Below are positions 5,976 to 13,601 of a DNA stretch of 26,198 bases, piece after piece. The position numbers and the translations under genes were made by a program. Source of the DNA: DAOUBA01 sp034432855. Its GTDB lineage: Bacteria > Chloroflexota > Anaerolineae > B4-G1. The notes beneath the pieces are model-generated. The model ran no database searches. It was not told the DNA's origin and saw only the letters and a list, made by a program, of their open reading frames with translations. The stretch lies in assembly GCA_034432855.1 (NCBI GenBank), contig DAOUBA010000092.1:1-26198 (forward strand), written 5' to 3'. Positions within the stretch are counted from its first letter, which is position 1. Every line of letters begins with the position of its first letter.

Positions 5976-8204
5976 ATGGACGACTCTACGGGTTTCAACC
6001 CTGAGATGCACATTTCAGCCAAAGTCATAATCGGTGCGTTGGCGATCGTGGGCTGGGTGTTGGTTCTCATAAGCCAATCTCTATGCGAACCAGTCAAGAT
6101 CGCAAGTCTGGGACTTCTCATCGCCGTATCATCACTCGTTGCCTGGAGGCTCGAGAGGCAAAACACCCACCTGGGTCGCTGGTTCACCGTGGCTGCACTG
6201 GTGGTGATCGTACTGCTGGCCCACTGGCTCCAGTTACCGGGCGCGCTGGCCTGGCTGGCGGTTCCGACGGCGCTCGCTGCGGCCCTTCTGGGTCTTACCG
6301 CTGCCGCCGGCACCGCACTGGGCGAGGCGGCGCTGTTGCTCCTGCTCCCCTTGGTGGGCCGCAGGCTTGGGTTCGCCGGCACCGATGGGCAGGCCATCGG
6401 CGTTGCCCTGGGGGCGACTTTGGCCATACTGGGCATCATGTTCGCCGTTTACTACTCTGTGTACCAGACGATTGGCTACTCCGAGGCATATTTCGAGCGC
6501 GCCCAGGGATTACTGGAGCAGGCACGGAGCCGAAAGGCAGAATTGGAACAAGCGTTGGTTGATCTGGCGAACGCCAACCGGCAGTTGGCCCTGGCCAGTG
6601 AGCGCATGGCGATGTTGCGAACCCTCGCCGAAGAAGCCCAGAAGGCCAAGACGATGTTCGTAGCCAAGGTCAGCCACGAGTTCCGCACTCCCTTGAATAT
6701 GATCATCGGGCTGGTAAGCCTGATGGTCGAGACGCCGGAGATGTACGACGTGGTCCTTCCGCCAGAAATGCGCAGCGACCTGGAAGTGGTCTATCGCAAC
6801 TGTGTACACCTTGCCAACATGATCAACGATGTATTGAGCCTGACGCAGATGGAGGCTGGTCGTCTGGTGCTCCACAAGGAACGGGTTGACCTGCAACAAC
6901 TCATTGATAACGCGGTGACGGCGGTGCGCCCACTGGTGGAAAAGAAAGGACTTTATCTCCGGGTCGAGAGTCCCGACGACCTGCCCCAGGTTTATTGCGA
7001 TGCCACGCGCATCCAGCAGGTGATCCTCAACCTGGTAAGCAACGCGGCCCGGTTCACTATGCAAGGCGGGATCACCGTGCGTGTGGAGCAAGAGGATCAG
7101 CGCGTCGTGGTCTGTGTGGCCGATACAGGGCCAGGCATCCCGCCGGAGGACGTTGAGATGATCTTTGAGCCCTTCTGCCAGGGCTCCCGTGACATCTGGC
7201 GTGACAAGGGGGGGGCCGGACTGGGGCTGTCTATCAGCAAGCAGTTCGTCCAACTCCACGGCGGCCGTATGTGGCTGAAAAGCGAATTGGGCGTTGGCTC
7301 CAGTTTTCTATTCGAACTGCCGATCTCGCCGCCGGTTGGGCATGCTGCCGGGCCCGGGCACCAGATCATGGAGGATTGGCTCTTGCGAGAACGCGCCTTC
7401 CGTACCGATCAGGCCGGCGTAGCCGAGGCGTCGGCCAAGCCCCGCCTCGTGGTATGGGATGAGACAGGAGCTCTCCACTCCCAACTTCCAGGTTATGCCG
7501 ACCGGATCGAGTTTGTCGCTGCCAACGATTGGACTCAGGCCATGGAGGCATTGCGCCGGTGCCCGGCCCATGCCCTTGTGCTCAACGTTGCAGCACCCGA
7601 CGCGGTGTGGCCTCACGTAGCGCGCGTGCGGGCGCAAGTGCCCGATACACCTATCGTGGGGTGCTCGGTGCCACGGCCGGTCGTCCGTGCTGTGGAGGCT
7701 GGCGCGGCGGGCTATTTGACCAAGCCTGTGACGCGAATCCACCTCGAGGAGGCCATTCGCAACCTGGGAAAACCGGTCAGAAAGGTGCTCGTCGTAGATG
7801 ACGATCCAGACGCATTGCGGCTCTTCACACGCATGTTGTATGCCTGCGATGACACCCTCTCCGTGGCAACCGCCTCCGACGGTCAACAGGCACTGGAGGC
7901 AATACGCAGTACTCGTCCCGATCTCGTGCTATTGGACATCATCATGCCGAAGATGGATGGATGGCAGATGCTAGAACGCCTGCGTAGCGAGGATGGCACG
8001 GCGGGGCTTCCTGTTCTCCTTGTTTCAGCACAGGATCTCGTCGAGCGGCCGCCGGAAAGCCCACTGCTGGTGACTGCGCTGGGTGAAGGGTTGTCGCTCA
8101 ACCGGTTGTTGCGCTGCTCGGTGGCACTTTCCGAACTCCTGCTGACTCCGGAGGGCGAGCCTGGTCCAGAGCCTTCACGAACTGCCGCGGCTCCACCGGC
8201 TTAG
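5976..8204 (+). CDS. Membrane hybrid histidine kinase with pseudo-receiver and receiver
   Basis: 742 aa from ATG 5976, which is preceded by GGAAGGTGA; ATG 5958 and TTG 5934 are in-frame alternatives. Residues 1-~160 hold about five or six membrane helices with no obvious sensor fold. A coiled coil (~175-225) leads to a HisKA domain with the phosphoacceptor His234 in VSHEFRTPLN. The HATPase domain (~340-450) shows the N box VILNLVSNAARFT, G1 DTGPGIPPE and G2 GGAGLGLSISK. A first receiver-like domain (~475-590) has lost the acidic pocket and phospho-Asp (LVLNVAAP) but keeps the terminal LTKP. A second receiver (~600-715) has VVDDDPD and Asp654 in LVLLDIIMPKMDG, but its usual KP end is replaced by LGEGLSLNRLL. 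The gene's last 107 bp overlap the convergent regulator gene. Confidence 0.9.
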   Translation: MDDSTGFNPEMHISAKVIIGALAIVGWVLVLISQSLCEPVKIASLGLLIAVSSLVAWRLERQNTHLGRWFTVAALVVIVLLAHWLQLPGALAWLAVPTALAAALLGLTAAAGTALGEAALLLLLPLVGRRLGFAGTDGQAIGVALGATLAILGIMFAVYYSVYQTIGYSEAYFERAQGLLEQARSRKAELEQALVDLANANRQLALASERMAMLRTLAEEAQKAKTMFVAKVSHEFRTPLNMIIGLVSLMVETPEMYDVVLPPEMRSDLEVVYRNCVHLANMINDVLSLTQMEAGRLVLHKERVDLQQLIDNAVTAVRPLVEKKGLYLRVESPDDLPQVYCDATRIQQVILNLVSNAARFTMQGGITVRVEQEDQRVVVCVADTGPGIPPEDVEMIFEPFCQGSRDIWRDKGGAGLGLSISKQFVQLHGGRMWLKSELGVGSSFLFELPISPPVGHAAGPGHQIMEDWLLRERAFRTDQAGVAEASAKPRLVVWDETGALHSQLPGYADRIEFVAANDWTQAMEALRRCPAHALVLNVAAPDAVWPHVARVRAQVPDTPIVGCSVPRPVVRAVEAGAAGYLTKPVTRIHLEEAIRNLGKPVRKVLVVDDDPDALRLFTRMLYACDDTLSVATASDGQQALEAIRSTRPDLVLLDIIMPKMDGWQMLERLRSEDGTAGLPVLLVSAQDLVERPPESPLLVTALGEGLSLNRLLRCSVALSELLLTPEGEPGPEPSRTAAAPPA

Positions 8205-9357
8205 ATAGATACAAGGCAGCCCCCAACGCCTGCGCCAGTTCCTCCTCTCGGACGACCGAACAAACGATGATCGGGATGGGCCGGGTTGCCGGATCTTCGT
8301 GCAACTGCATCAATAGTTTCCACCCATCCACGTCAGGCAGCATGACATCGAGGACGATAATGTCGGGGGGAGAGGTCTTGATCTTCTCCAAAGCCTCCAT
8401 CCCTCCTGCGGCGTGGACGATGCGGTATCTTGTCCCCGTGGTGCAGCGCCGACAAAACTGGAGCATGTCCGGATTGTCGTCCACGAGCAACACCGTGATC
8501 TGGCCCAGCGATGGTGCATTGATCCACAGAAAGGCGTGATCACCCTCTATGCTGGCCTCCACGGTGGTGCCTTCCGGCACCAGGATCTCGCGGGTGAGGT
8601 CTTCCCCGGTCAATCCGTACCCCTTGGCAACTGGGCCTCGCATGGTGATCTCGGCGTTGCCCTCTCTGAGCCTGGCAAAAACCGTGATCTTCCCTGGCGC
8701 TGCGTGGCGGGCGAGACGCCCCAAAGCCGCAATCAACGTCTGGCGCAATGCTGAAGGGTGTGTCGCGGCAACCAGGTCGGGCTGAACATAGCCGACCTCC
8801 AGGTTAACGCCACGGCCCGCCACCAGGGCGCTCTCCAGTTCCAATACGCTCTGGAGCGTCTCTGCCACATCGGCCACGCGATTGGGATCAACGGACTGCA
8901 GCGATGCCAATTCCCGCCTCATTTGGGAACGCCAGTCCGGGGGGCGGGCTTCCCCCACGGGGGACGGCCCTTCCTGAAAGCGCTCCGTTGGCGGCTTCCG
9001 CGCCTGACTGCGCTCCCAAATCGTCCTGGCCAACACGCGCGTGGCCTCACGCTGCCCGCGTTGCACACTGCTCAGGCTGACGTGTAAGTGTTCGGCCGTC
9101 TCTTCCTGAGTGAGTTTCAACACAAACCGGTTGCGCAGCAACTCGAACACGCGCCTGGTTTCGGCCGTGAGCGGGGTGTCAGGCGGAGGCTCCACGCCCT
9201 CGATCGCGCGGATGATCGCGGCCTGGACGGCCAGGGCACCGCCCTGCGGATCGCAGCCCAATAGTTCACAGAACGTCTCGGAGGGCCGGTAGTCAGGGTT
9301 ATACAGGTGAGCGAGCGCCTCACGAAGTTCCTGCTCGAATTCCTCGCAAGTGATCAT
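8098..9357 (-). CDS. HTH / degenerate GHKL ATPase / receiver-domain regulator
   Basis: 419 aa from ATG 9357; a longer frame exists but begins upstream of a good promoter and lacks a family-like N-terminus. Residues ~60-110 carry a sigma-70 region-4-like HTH (LTQEETAEHLHVSLSSVQRG). Residues ~150-300 resemble a worn histidine-kinase ATPase domain (HPSALRQTLIAALGRLARHA where the N box should be, without the Asn, and no clear G boxes). The C-terminus is a complete receiver: LLVDDNPD, Asp337 in IIVLDVMLPDVDG, VCSV and LSKP. No HisKA is present. The regulator is convergent with the hybrid kinase, its 3' end overlaps the kinase gene by 107 bp, and the kinase is its likely signalling partner. No clear ribosome binding site is visible. 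Confidence 0.82.
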   Translation of the reverse strand: MITCEEFEQELREALAHLYNPDYRPSETFCELLGCDPQGGALAVQAAIIRAIEGVEPPPDTPLTAETRRVFELLRNRFVLKLTQEETAEHLHVSLSSVQRGQREATRVLARTIWERSQARKPPTERFQEGPSPVGEARPPDWRSQMRRELASLQSVDPNRVADVAETLQSVLELESALVAGRGVNLEVGYVQPDLVAATHPSALRQTLIAALGRLARHAAPGKITVFARLREGNAEITMRGPVAKGYGLTGEDLTREILVPEGTTVEASIEGDHAFLWINAPSLGQITVLLVDDNPDMLQFCRRCTTGTRYRIVHAAGGMEALEKIKTSPPDIIVLDVMLPDVDGWKLLMQLHEDPATRPIPIIVCSVVREEELAQALGAALYLSKPVEPRQFVKALDQARPPESAGVRKVPPSSATTG

Positions 9358-9445
9358 AATCTGACGGAAAATTGAAGGGTTCCTGACGTGGACAGCGAGC
9401 AAGTAATGTGGTATGATGAAATTCGGTAGACAGCATGTGTAATGC

Positions 9446-9474
9446 ATCATAACACACTCCACGAATCCCGTCAA
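9446..9474 (-). promoter_or_regulatory. Sigma-70 promoter of the HTH-receiver gene
   Basis: On the minus strand TTGACG (9474-9469), 17 bp of spacer, then TATGAT (9451-9446). This is near consensus. The start point would be about 9439, giving a leader of ~80 nt to the ATG at 9357. Confidence 0.7.
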
Positions 9475-10005
9475 TCGGAGTTGTTCCGCTGTCACTCACC
9501 CAACCTCAACGCCTGAACTCCGCAGGGGCTTCTCAGTTTACAGACTATTGCACAAGCACTTTGGCTCAAGACGAGCGCAGCGCCGCCCGATCACCATCCG
9601 GCGATGATGGCGATTAACGAATTGTTCTGACATACGGCGAAAAGGCCCTTCAGGCGCGACTTCTAATGCCAGCCCCCTGAGTTCGCGCCTACGTCCCTGC
9701 CTCCTCCTCATTGCCGCTCTGGTATAGGGAGGGGGTTGTGGAGGGCAGGGCGGGCGGCTACGCTGCCCGCCCCCAGTCCCTTTCCTCCAAGCAGGGGGAG
9801 AAAGGGGAGCAGAGAGATGAGAGGGGTGAGCGAATCCATCGGTAGGTCATAGATGCTACCACCCCAAGATGCCCTATCGTCGGGCGCGAAGGCGCATTTC
9901 TCGGCTCACGCCACAGCCTGTAGATCGTTTGGAGTTTGTATCGCTGTAACAGTTACCCGCTGTGGATGGAAGGAGGTGATGGATTATTGAGAATGAGTAA
10001 GTAGA

Positions 10006-10045
10006 GCGCAGGTCACCACTCCCTGGCCGGGCCGGTGACCTGCGC
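10006..10045 (+). promoter_or_regulatory. Perfect 12-bp inverted repeat in the arabinan operon leader
   Basis: GCGCAGGTCACC (10006-10017) and GGTGACCTGCGC (10034-10045) around a 16-nt loop. As RNA this is a stable hairpin about 75 nt before the start codon; as DNA it could be a regulator site. It is not followed by a T run, so a simple terminator is unlikely. Confidence 0.6.
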
Positions 10046-10053
10046 GGTGGGTA

Positions 10054-10072
10054 GTGTAGGTCTTGCCTACAC
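10054..10072. promoter_or_regulatory. Candidate operator of the arabinan operon
   Basis: GTGTAGG-TCTTG-CCTACAC is a perfect 7-bp inverted repeat with a 5-bp centre, lying 48 bp before the solute-binding protein start. The size and symmetry suit a dimeric HTH repressor of the LacI or GntR type. No such regulator gene lies next to the operon. The identity of the binder is unknown. Confidence 0.45.
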
Positions 10073-10119
10073 AAGTTGTAGTTTATCACATTCCCGATTA
10101 AAATCAAGGAGGACAAAAA

Positions 10120-11559
10120 ATGGACAAGAGGACGTTGAGCCGTCGCGACTTTCTACGTGTGGGGGCTATCACCGCTGCTGGTGCAGTTCTGGCGGCCTGC
10201 CGTGCGACTCCTACGGCTGCCCCAAGCCAGCCTACCCAAAAACCGGGCGAGCCCACTGCAAAACCCACAGTAGAGCCCACCGCGGAGCCGGCCGTCCCCG
10301 CCGAACCGACCCCCATCGTGAACGCCTTTGGCGAATGCGGCGACCCTCTGATCTTGTGGCACGGCCTGACCGGAGCCGACGGTGCGGTCTTTGCCGAGAT
10401 GCTGGCAATGTTCGCCGAAGAGACCCCGGAGGTCTGCCTGCGATCCGAAGGCATCCCCTGGGACCTCTTCTTCCAAAAGTACCCCACCGCCGTAGCCGCC
10501 GGCACGCCGCCCGACCTGGTCATCTTCCACGCTGCCGAGGTCAACCAGATGGCGTCGGAGGGGCTCATGATGTCAATGGAAGACATCATGTTCGATGGCA
10601 CCCTCACGAAGGATCAGTTCAACCCGAATCTGATCAATCAGATCACCCTCAAGGGAGAGACGATGGCAGTGCCGTTCGATAACCACGGCTGGGTGATGTA
10701 TTACAACAAGAGGCTGCTCGAAGAGGCCGGCCTGCCATCCGACCCAGAAAGCCTGCCCAAGAACGGCGCCGAGTTCATCGAATGGGGGCTGCAACTCACC
10801 GTTGACGTCAACGGCAAGCACCCGAATGAGCCGGGCTTTGACCCGCACAATGTAAATATATGGGCGCAGTACCCCACGTGGACGCGCTACAGTTACCCCA
10901 CCACGATGTGGCAGTTCCGCGGCGGCGTGATCAGCGATGACGGCAAGAAAGCGACCCTGGACAGCCCGCAGACGATCGCCGCCATCCAATACTGGCACGA
11001 CATGATGTACAAGCATCACATCTGCGCGCCGTGGGAAGCCTATTCGACGTGGTCGGGCGACGTCTATAAGCCTCAACGCCTGGTCTTTATGTGGGAGGGC
11101 ACCTGGCTGGGTGGCTTCTTCCGGGACAATCCAGACCTGGCTGAGGTCACAGAGATCACCTGGGTCAATTCTCTGGCTCCCGATGGCCATCAGGCGGTCA
11201 AGTTCGACTCGCACATCTTTTCCATACCGGTAGGTGTGGATCAGGATGGCGTTGCCAAGTCTAAGAAACTGATGCTCTATCTGCTGGAGAACGGAGCATA
11301 CTGGACACAAGCGGGCCAGGTACCTGCCCTGTTGTCCGTGCAGCAATCGCCCGAAGTACAGGCGGTCAAGGGAGTGCGCGTCGCCGCCGAGCAATTTAAC
11401 GCGATCGGTCGCACGGACATGGCGCACAAGGCCTTCATCGAACTCCAGACGGCCTACGAGACCGCCCTCGGCAACGCCTTCGCCAATCCGAACGAGCCGG
11501 TAGATCAGGCGCTGAAGGACGGAGCCGTTCATGTTCAGGCCATCCTCGACCGCCCATAG
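10120..11559 (+). CDS. Sugar ABC transporter solute-binding lipoprotein (family 1)
   Basis: 479 aa. The N-terminus has a twin-arginine motif (SRRDFLR) and a lipobox LAAC with the lipidated Cys27. It is therefore probably exported folded by Tat and anchored outside the membrane. A Pro/Thr/Glu-rich spacer (~30-65) precedes the binding domain, which has family-1 solute-binding features such as VPFDNHGWVMYYNKRLLEEA and MWEGTWLGGFF. As the first gene of an operon with two permeases and arabinan-cutting enzymes, its ligand is probably arabino-oligosaccharides (inference). AAGGAGG stands 7 nt before the ATG. A hairpin separates it from the permeases. Confidence 0.9.
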   Translation: MDKRTLSRRDFLRVGAITAAGAVLAACRATPTAAPSQPTQKPGEPTAKPTVEPTAEPAVPAEPTPIVNAFGECGDPLILWHGLTGADGAVFAEMLAMFAEETPEVCLRSEGIPWDLFFQKYPTAVAAGTPPDLVIFHAAEVNQMASEGLMMSMEDIMFDGTLTKDQFNPNLINQITLKGETMAVPFDNHGWVMYYNKRLLEEAGLPSDPESLPKNGAEFIEWGLQLTVDVNGKHPNEPGFDPHNVNIWAQYPTWTRYSYPTTMWQFRGGVISDDGKKATLDSPQTIAAIQYWHDMMYKHHICAPWEAYSTWSGDVYKPQRLVFMWEGTWLGGFFRDNPDLAEVTEITWVNSLAPDGHQAVKFDSHIFSIPVGVDQDGVAKSKKLMLYLLENGAYWTQAGQVPALLSVQQSPEVQAVKGVRVAAEQFNAIGRTDMAHKAFIELQTAYETALGNAFANPNEPVDQALKDGAVHVQAILDRP

Positions 11560-11646
11560 TTTGCAGTGAATCACGTTGCCCTGGGTCAGGGGGCTGTAGA
11601 CCCATGGCCTGCAAGCCTGTGAAATAGCGCCATCCTCGAGGAAGAC

Positions 11647-11691
11647 AGGGGGTGTGCCGACGACCGGTGCGCTGTCCATAGCACACCCCCT
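11647..11691 (+). other. Intercistronic hairpin between binding-protein and permease genes
   Basis: AGGGGGTGTGC (11647-11657) pairs perfectly with GCACACCCCCT (11681-11691), an 11-bp stem with a 23-nt loop. It lies in the 178-bp gap after the binding-protein gene and has no T run. In other maltose-type operons, hairpins here protect the upstream mRNA or stop part of transcription so that binding protein exceeds permease. That role is inferred. Confidence 0.55.
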
Positions 11692-11737
11692 ACCCTCGAG
11701 TTGCCGAAACAAGACGATTGTTCAGAAAGGATGACTA

Positions 11738-12670
11738 ATGGCCGCACTCACTATGCCTGCAGAGCACGCTACTGCGAGAGTTCACAGTCAACGCTGGAAA
11801 CACCTGCGCAAACAGCTTCCCAATTACCTCTTTATCCTGCCTCATTACTTTTTCTTTGGGGTGTTTCTGCTCTATCCCATCTTCCGCGGCCTGCAGATCA
11901 GCCTGTATGATTGGAAGATCATGCTCAAGCAGCAGCCCTTCGTCGGGCTTGCGAACTATGAAGCCTTGCTGAAAGACAGGGTCTTCTGGCAGGCATTGGG
12001 AAACACCGCTGAGTTCGCAGTGCTGACCGTTGCGATGAACATCGTATTGGCGTTGCTGTTGGCTACAGCGTTGAAGCACCCCTTCTTCGGCAGCCATTTC
12101 CTGCGGGTGCTGTTCTATGCCCCCAACATCCTTTCAGTCTCGGTGCTGGGGATCCTCGGCATACGTATCTGGAGCGGACAGGTGGGCATTGTCAACTACT
12201 TTATCTCGACCATCTTCGGTGGACCGCGTATCTTGTGGCTGGGCGATCCGAAGTTAGTGATTCCAACGCTGGCCCTCACCACGGTGTGGTGGACTGTGGG
12301 CTTCCCCATGCTTGTGTTCATCGCCGGCCTGCAAAATATACCCGAGTCGCTGTACGAAGCAGCCAAGATTGACGGGGCCGGGACGATGCAGGCATTCTTT
12401 CGCATCACCCTCCCCTTGATGATGCCGACGATGTTGTTTGTGGCGACGACCCAGTTCATCGCCCACATGCAGGTCTTTGCCCAGCCCTATATCATAACCG
12501 GCGGAGGGCCAGGCAACGCCTCACGCACGGCCACCATGTACCTGTACGAAACAGCATGGAAGTACTTCCGCTTTGGGTATGCGTCATCCATCTCCGTTGT
12601 GCTGGCTGTTATCATGATCATCATCACAGCCGTTATGTTCAGGACGATGCGTCAACGCGCTGAATACTAG
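11738..12670 (+). CDS. Sugar ABC transporter permease (MalF/UgpA type)
   Basis: 310 aa with about six membrane helices, beginning after a cytoplasmic ~30-residue tail (LPNYLFILPHYFFFGVFLL). The EAA loop that contacts the ATPase is visible as LYEAAKIDGAGTMQAFFRIT. AAAGGATG precedes the ATG. It should form the membrane channel with the next gene's product. The next permease starts 18 bp after this stop codon. Confidence 0.91.
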   Translation: MAALTMPAEHATARVHSQRWKHLRKQLPNYLFILPHYFFFGVFLLYPIFRGLQISLYDWKIMLKQQPFVGLANYEALLKDRVFWQALGNTAEFAVLTVAMNIVLALLLATALKHPFFGSHFLRVLFYAPNILSVSVLGILGIRIWSGQVGIVNYFISTIFGGPRILWLGDPKLVIPTLALTTVWWTVGFPMLVFIAGLQNIPESLYEAAKIDGAGTMQAFFRITLPLMMPTMLFVATTQFIAHMQVFAQPYIITGGGPGNASRTATMYLYETAWKYFRFGYASSISVVLAVIMIIITAVMFRTMRQRAEY

Positions 12671-12688
12671 GCATAAGGAGTGCATCGA

Positions 12689-13561
12689 ATGACCACATCA
12701 ACCCAGGCTGCTCCGGTAAGGCAATTCCATTTCAGAAAAGTGTGGCGGACAGTGTTGCTATGGATAGCATTCCTGCCTCTCATTGCCACCGTGATTATCC
12801 CGCTGATTTACATGACCACGATGGCGTTCACCCTGGAATCGAACCAATTGAACTATCCGATCGAGTGGATCCCCAAACCGATCACTGCGGCGAATTTCGT
12901 ACACATCTTTGTAGACAAGACACTGCCCATCGAGCGCTGGTTCCTGAATAGCCTCGTCGTCTCATTCGGTGGCACGGGGGTCATCGTCTTCCTGTCGTCG
13001 TTGAGCGGCTACGCATTCGCCCGGCTAGAGTTTCCCGGCAAGGGCCTGCTCTTCTCGCTGCTGATCTTTAGCCTGATGATCCCGGCAGCGATCACCCTGA
13101 TTCCCGCATTCCTGCTGCTTCGCGATCTGAAACTGCTGAATACCTATCATGCTATCTGGTGGCCGGCCGCTGCCCAGGTGACCGGTATCTTCTTGATGCG
13201 CCAACACTTCTATTCGATCCCCTCCGAGATCGAGGACGCGGCGCGTATTGATGGCGCCGGGAATTTCCGCATCTATTGGCAGATCTGCGTACCGATGGTG
13301 ACGGGTTCGATGGTCGCGCTTTTCATCTTTGCCTTCCTGGGCTTGTGGAACGATCTGTTCTGGCCGTTGATTGTCCTCGGCGAGCGCATGGTGTATACTT
13401 TACCGGTGGGTCTGGTCTTTATCCAGCAAGGCAGTTACATTCAACGCGGGCTCGCTTACGCCGGCGCCTTTATTGCCTCGACGCCGGTTCTCTTGTTTTA
13501 CGCCTTCTTCCAGCGCCGGATCATCGCGGGCATTACGCTGACCGGCATGGCCGGTCAGTAG
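12689..13561 (+). CDS. Sugar ABC transporter permease (MalG/UgpE type)
   Basis: 290 aa from ATG 12689, chosen over GTG 12680 because AAGGAG lies 8 nt before it. Six predicted membrane helices and the EAA loop EDAARIDGAGNFRIYWQICV identify the MalG-type partner permease. No ATPase gene follows, so the pair presumably uses a shared MsmX/UgpC-type ATPase encoded elsewhere, as many Gram-positive and Chloroflexota sugar importers do. Confidence 0.91.
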   Translation: MTTSTQAAPVRQFHFRKVWRTVLLWIAFLPLIATVIIPLIYMTTMAFTLESNQLNYPIEWIPKPITAANFVHIFVDKTLPIERWFLNSLVVSFGGTGVIVFLSSLSGYAFARLEFPGKGLLFSLLIFSLMIPAAITLIPAFLLLRDLKLLNTYHAIWWPAAAQVTGIFLMRQHFYSIPSEIEDAARIDGAGNFRIYWQICVPMVTGSMVALFIFAFLGLWNDLFWPLIVLGERMVYTLPVGLVFIQQGSYIQRGLAYAGAFIASTPVLLFYAFFQRRIIAGITLTGMAGQ

Positions 13562-13601
13562 CATTGGCACAGCAGCACTCAGCCTTGTAAAAGGAATCAA
13601 A

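Larger units (their letters stand above)
9475..10119. other. 645-bp intergenic region before the arabinan operon
   Basis: No gene is supported. It holds the start-distal region of the minus-strand regulator and a GC-rich, probably dispersed, repeat around 9700-9815 with a hairpin at 9748-9772 (GGGCGGGC/GCCCGCCC) and CCCTTTC/GAAAGGG arms. An unusually strong ribosome-binding-like string (AAGGAGGTGAT) lies near 9970. Two perfect inverted repeats at 10006-10045 and 10054-10072 are listed separately. I could not place the operon promoter with confidence. Confidence 0.6.

Noticed and set aside
9748..9772. GC-rich hairpin as a rho-independent terminator
   Set aside because: No T run on either strand and no gene ends nearby; it fits a dispersed repeat better.
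10075..10104. TTGTAG-N17-TAAAAT as promoter of the arabinan operon
   Set aside because: The transcription start would fall on the ribosome binding site, leaving almost no leader, and the -35 is poor.
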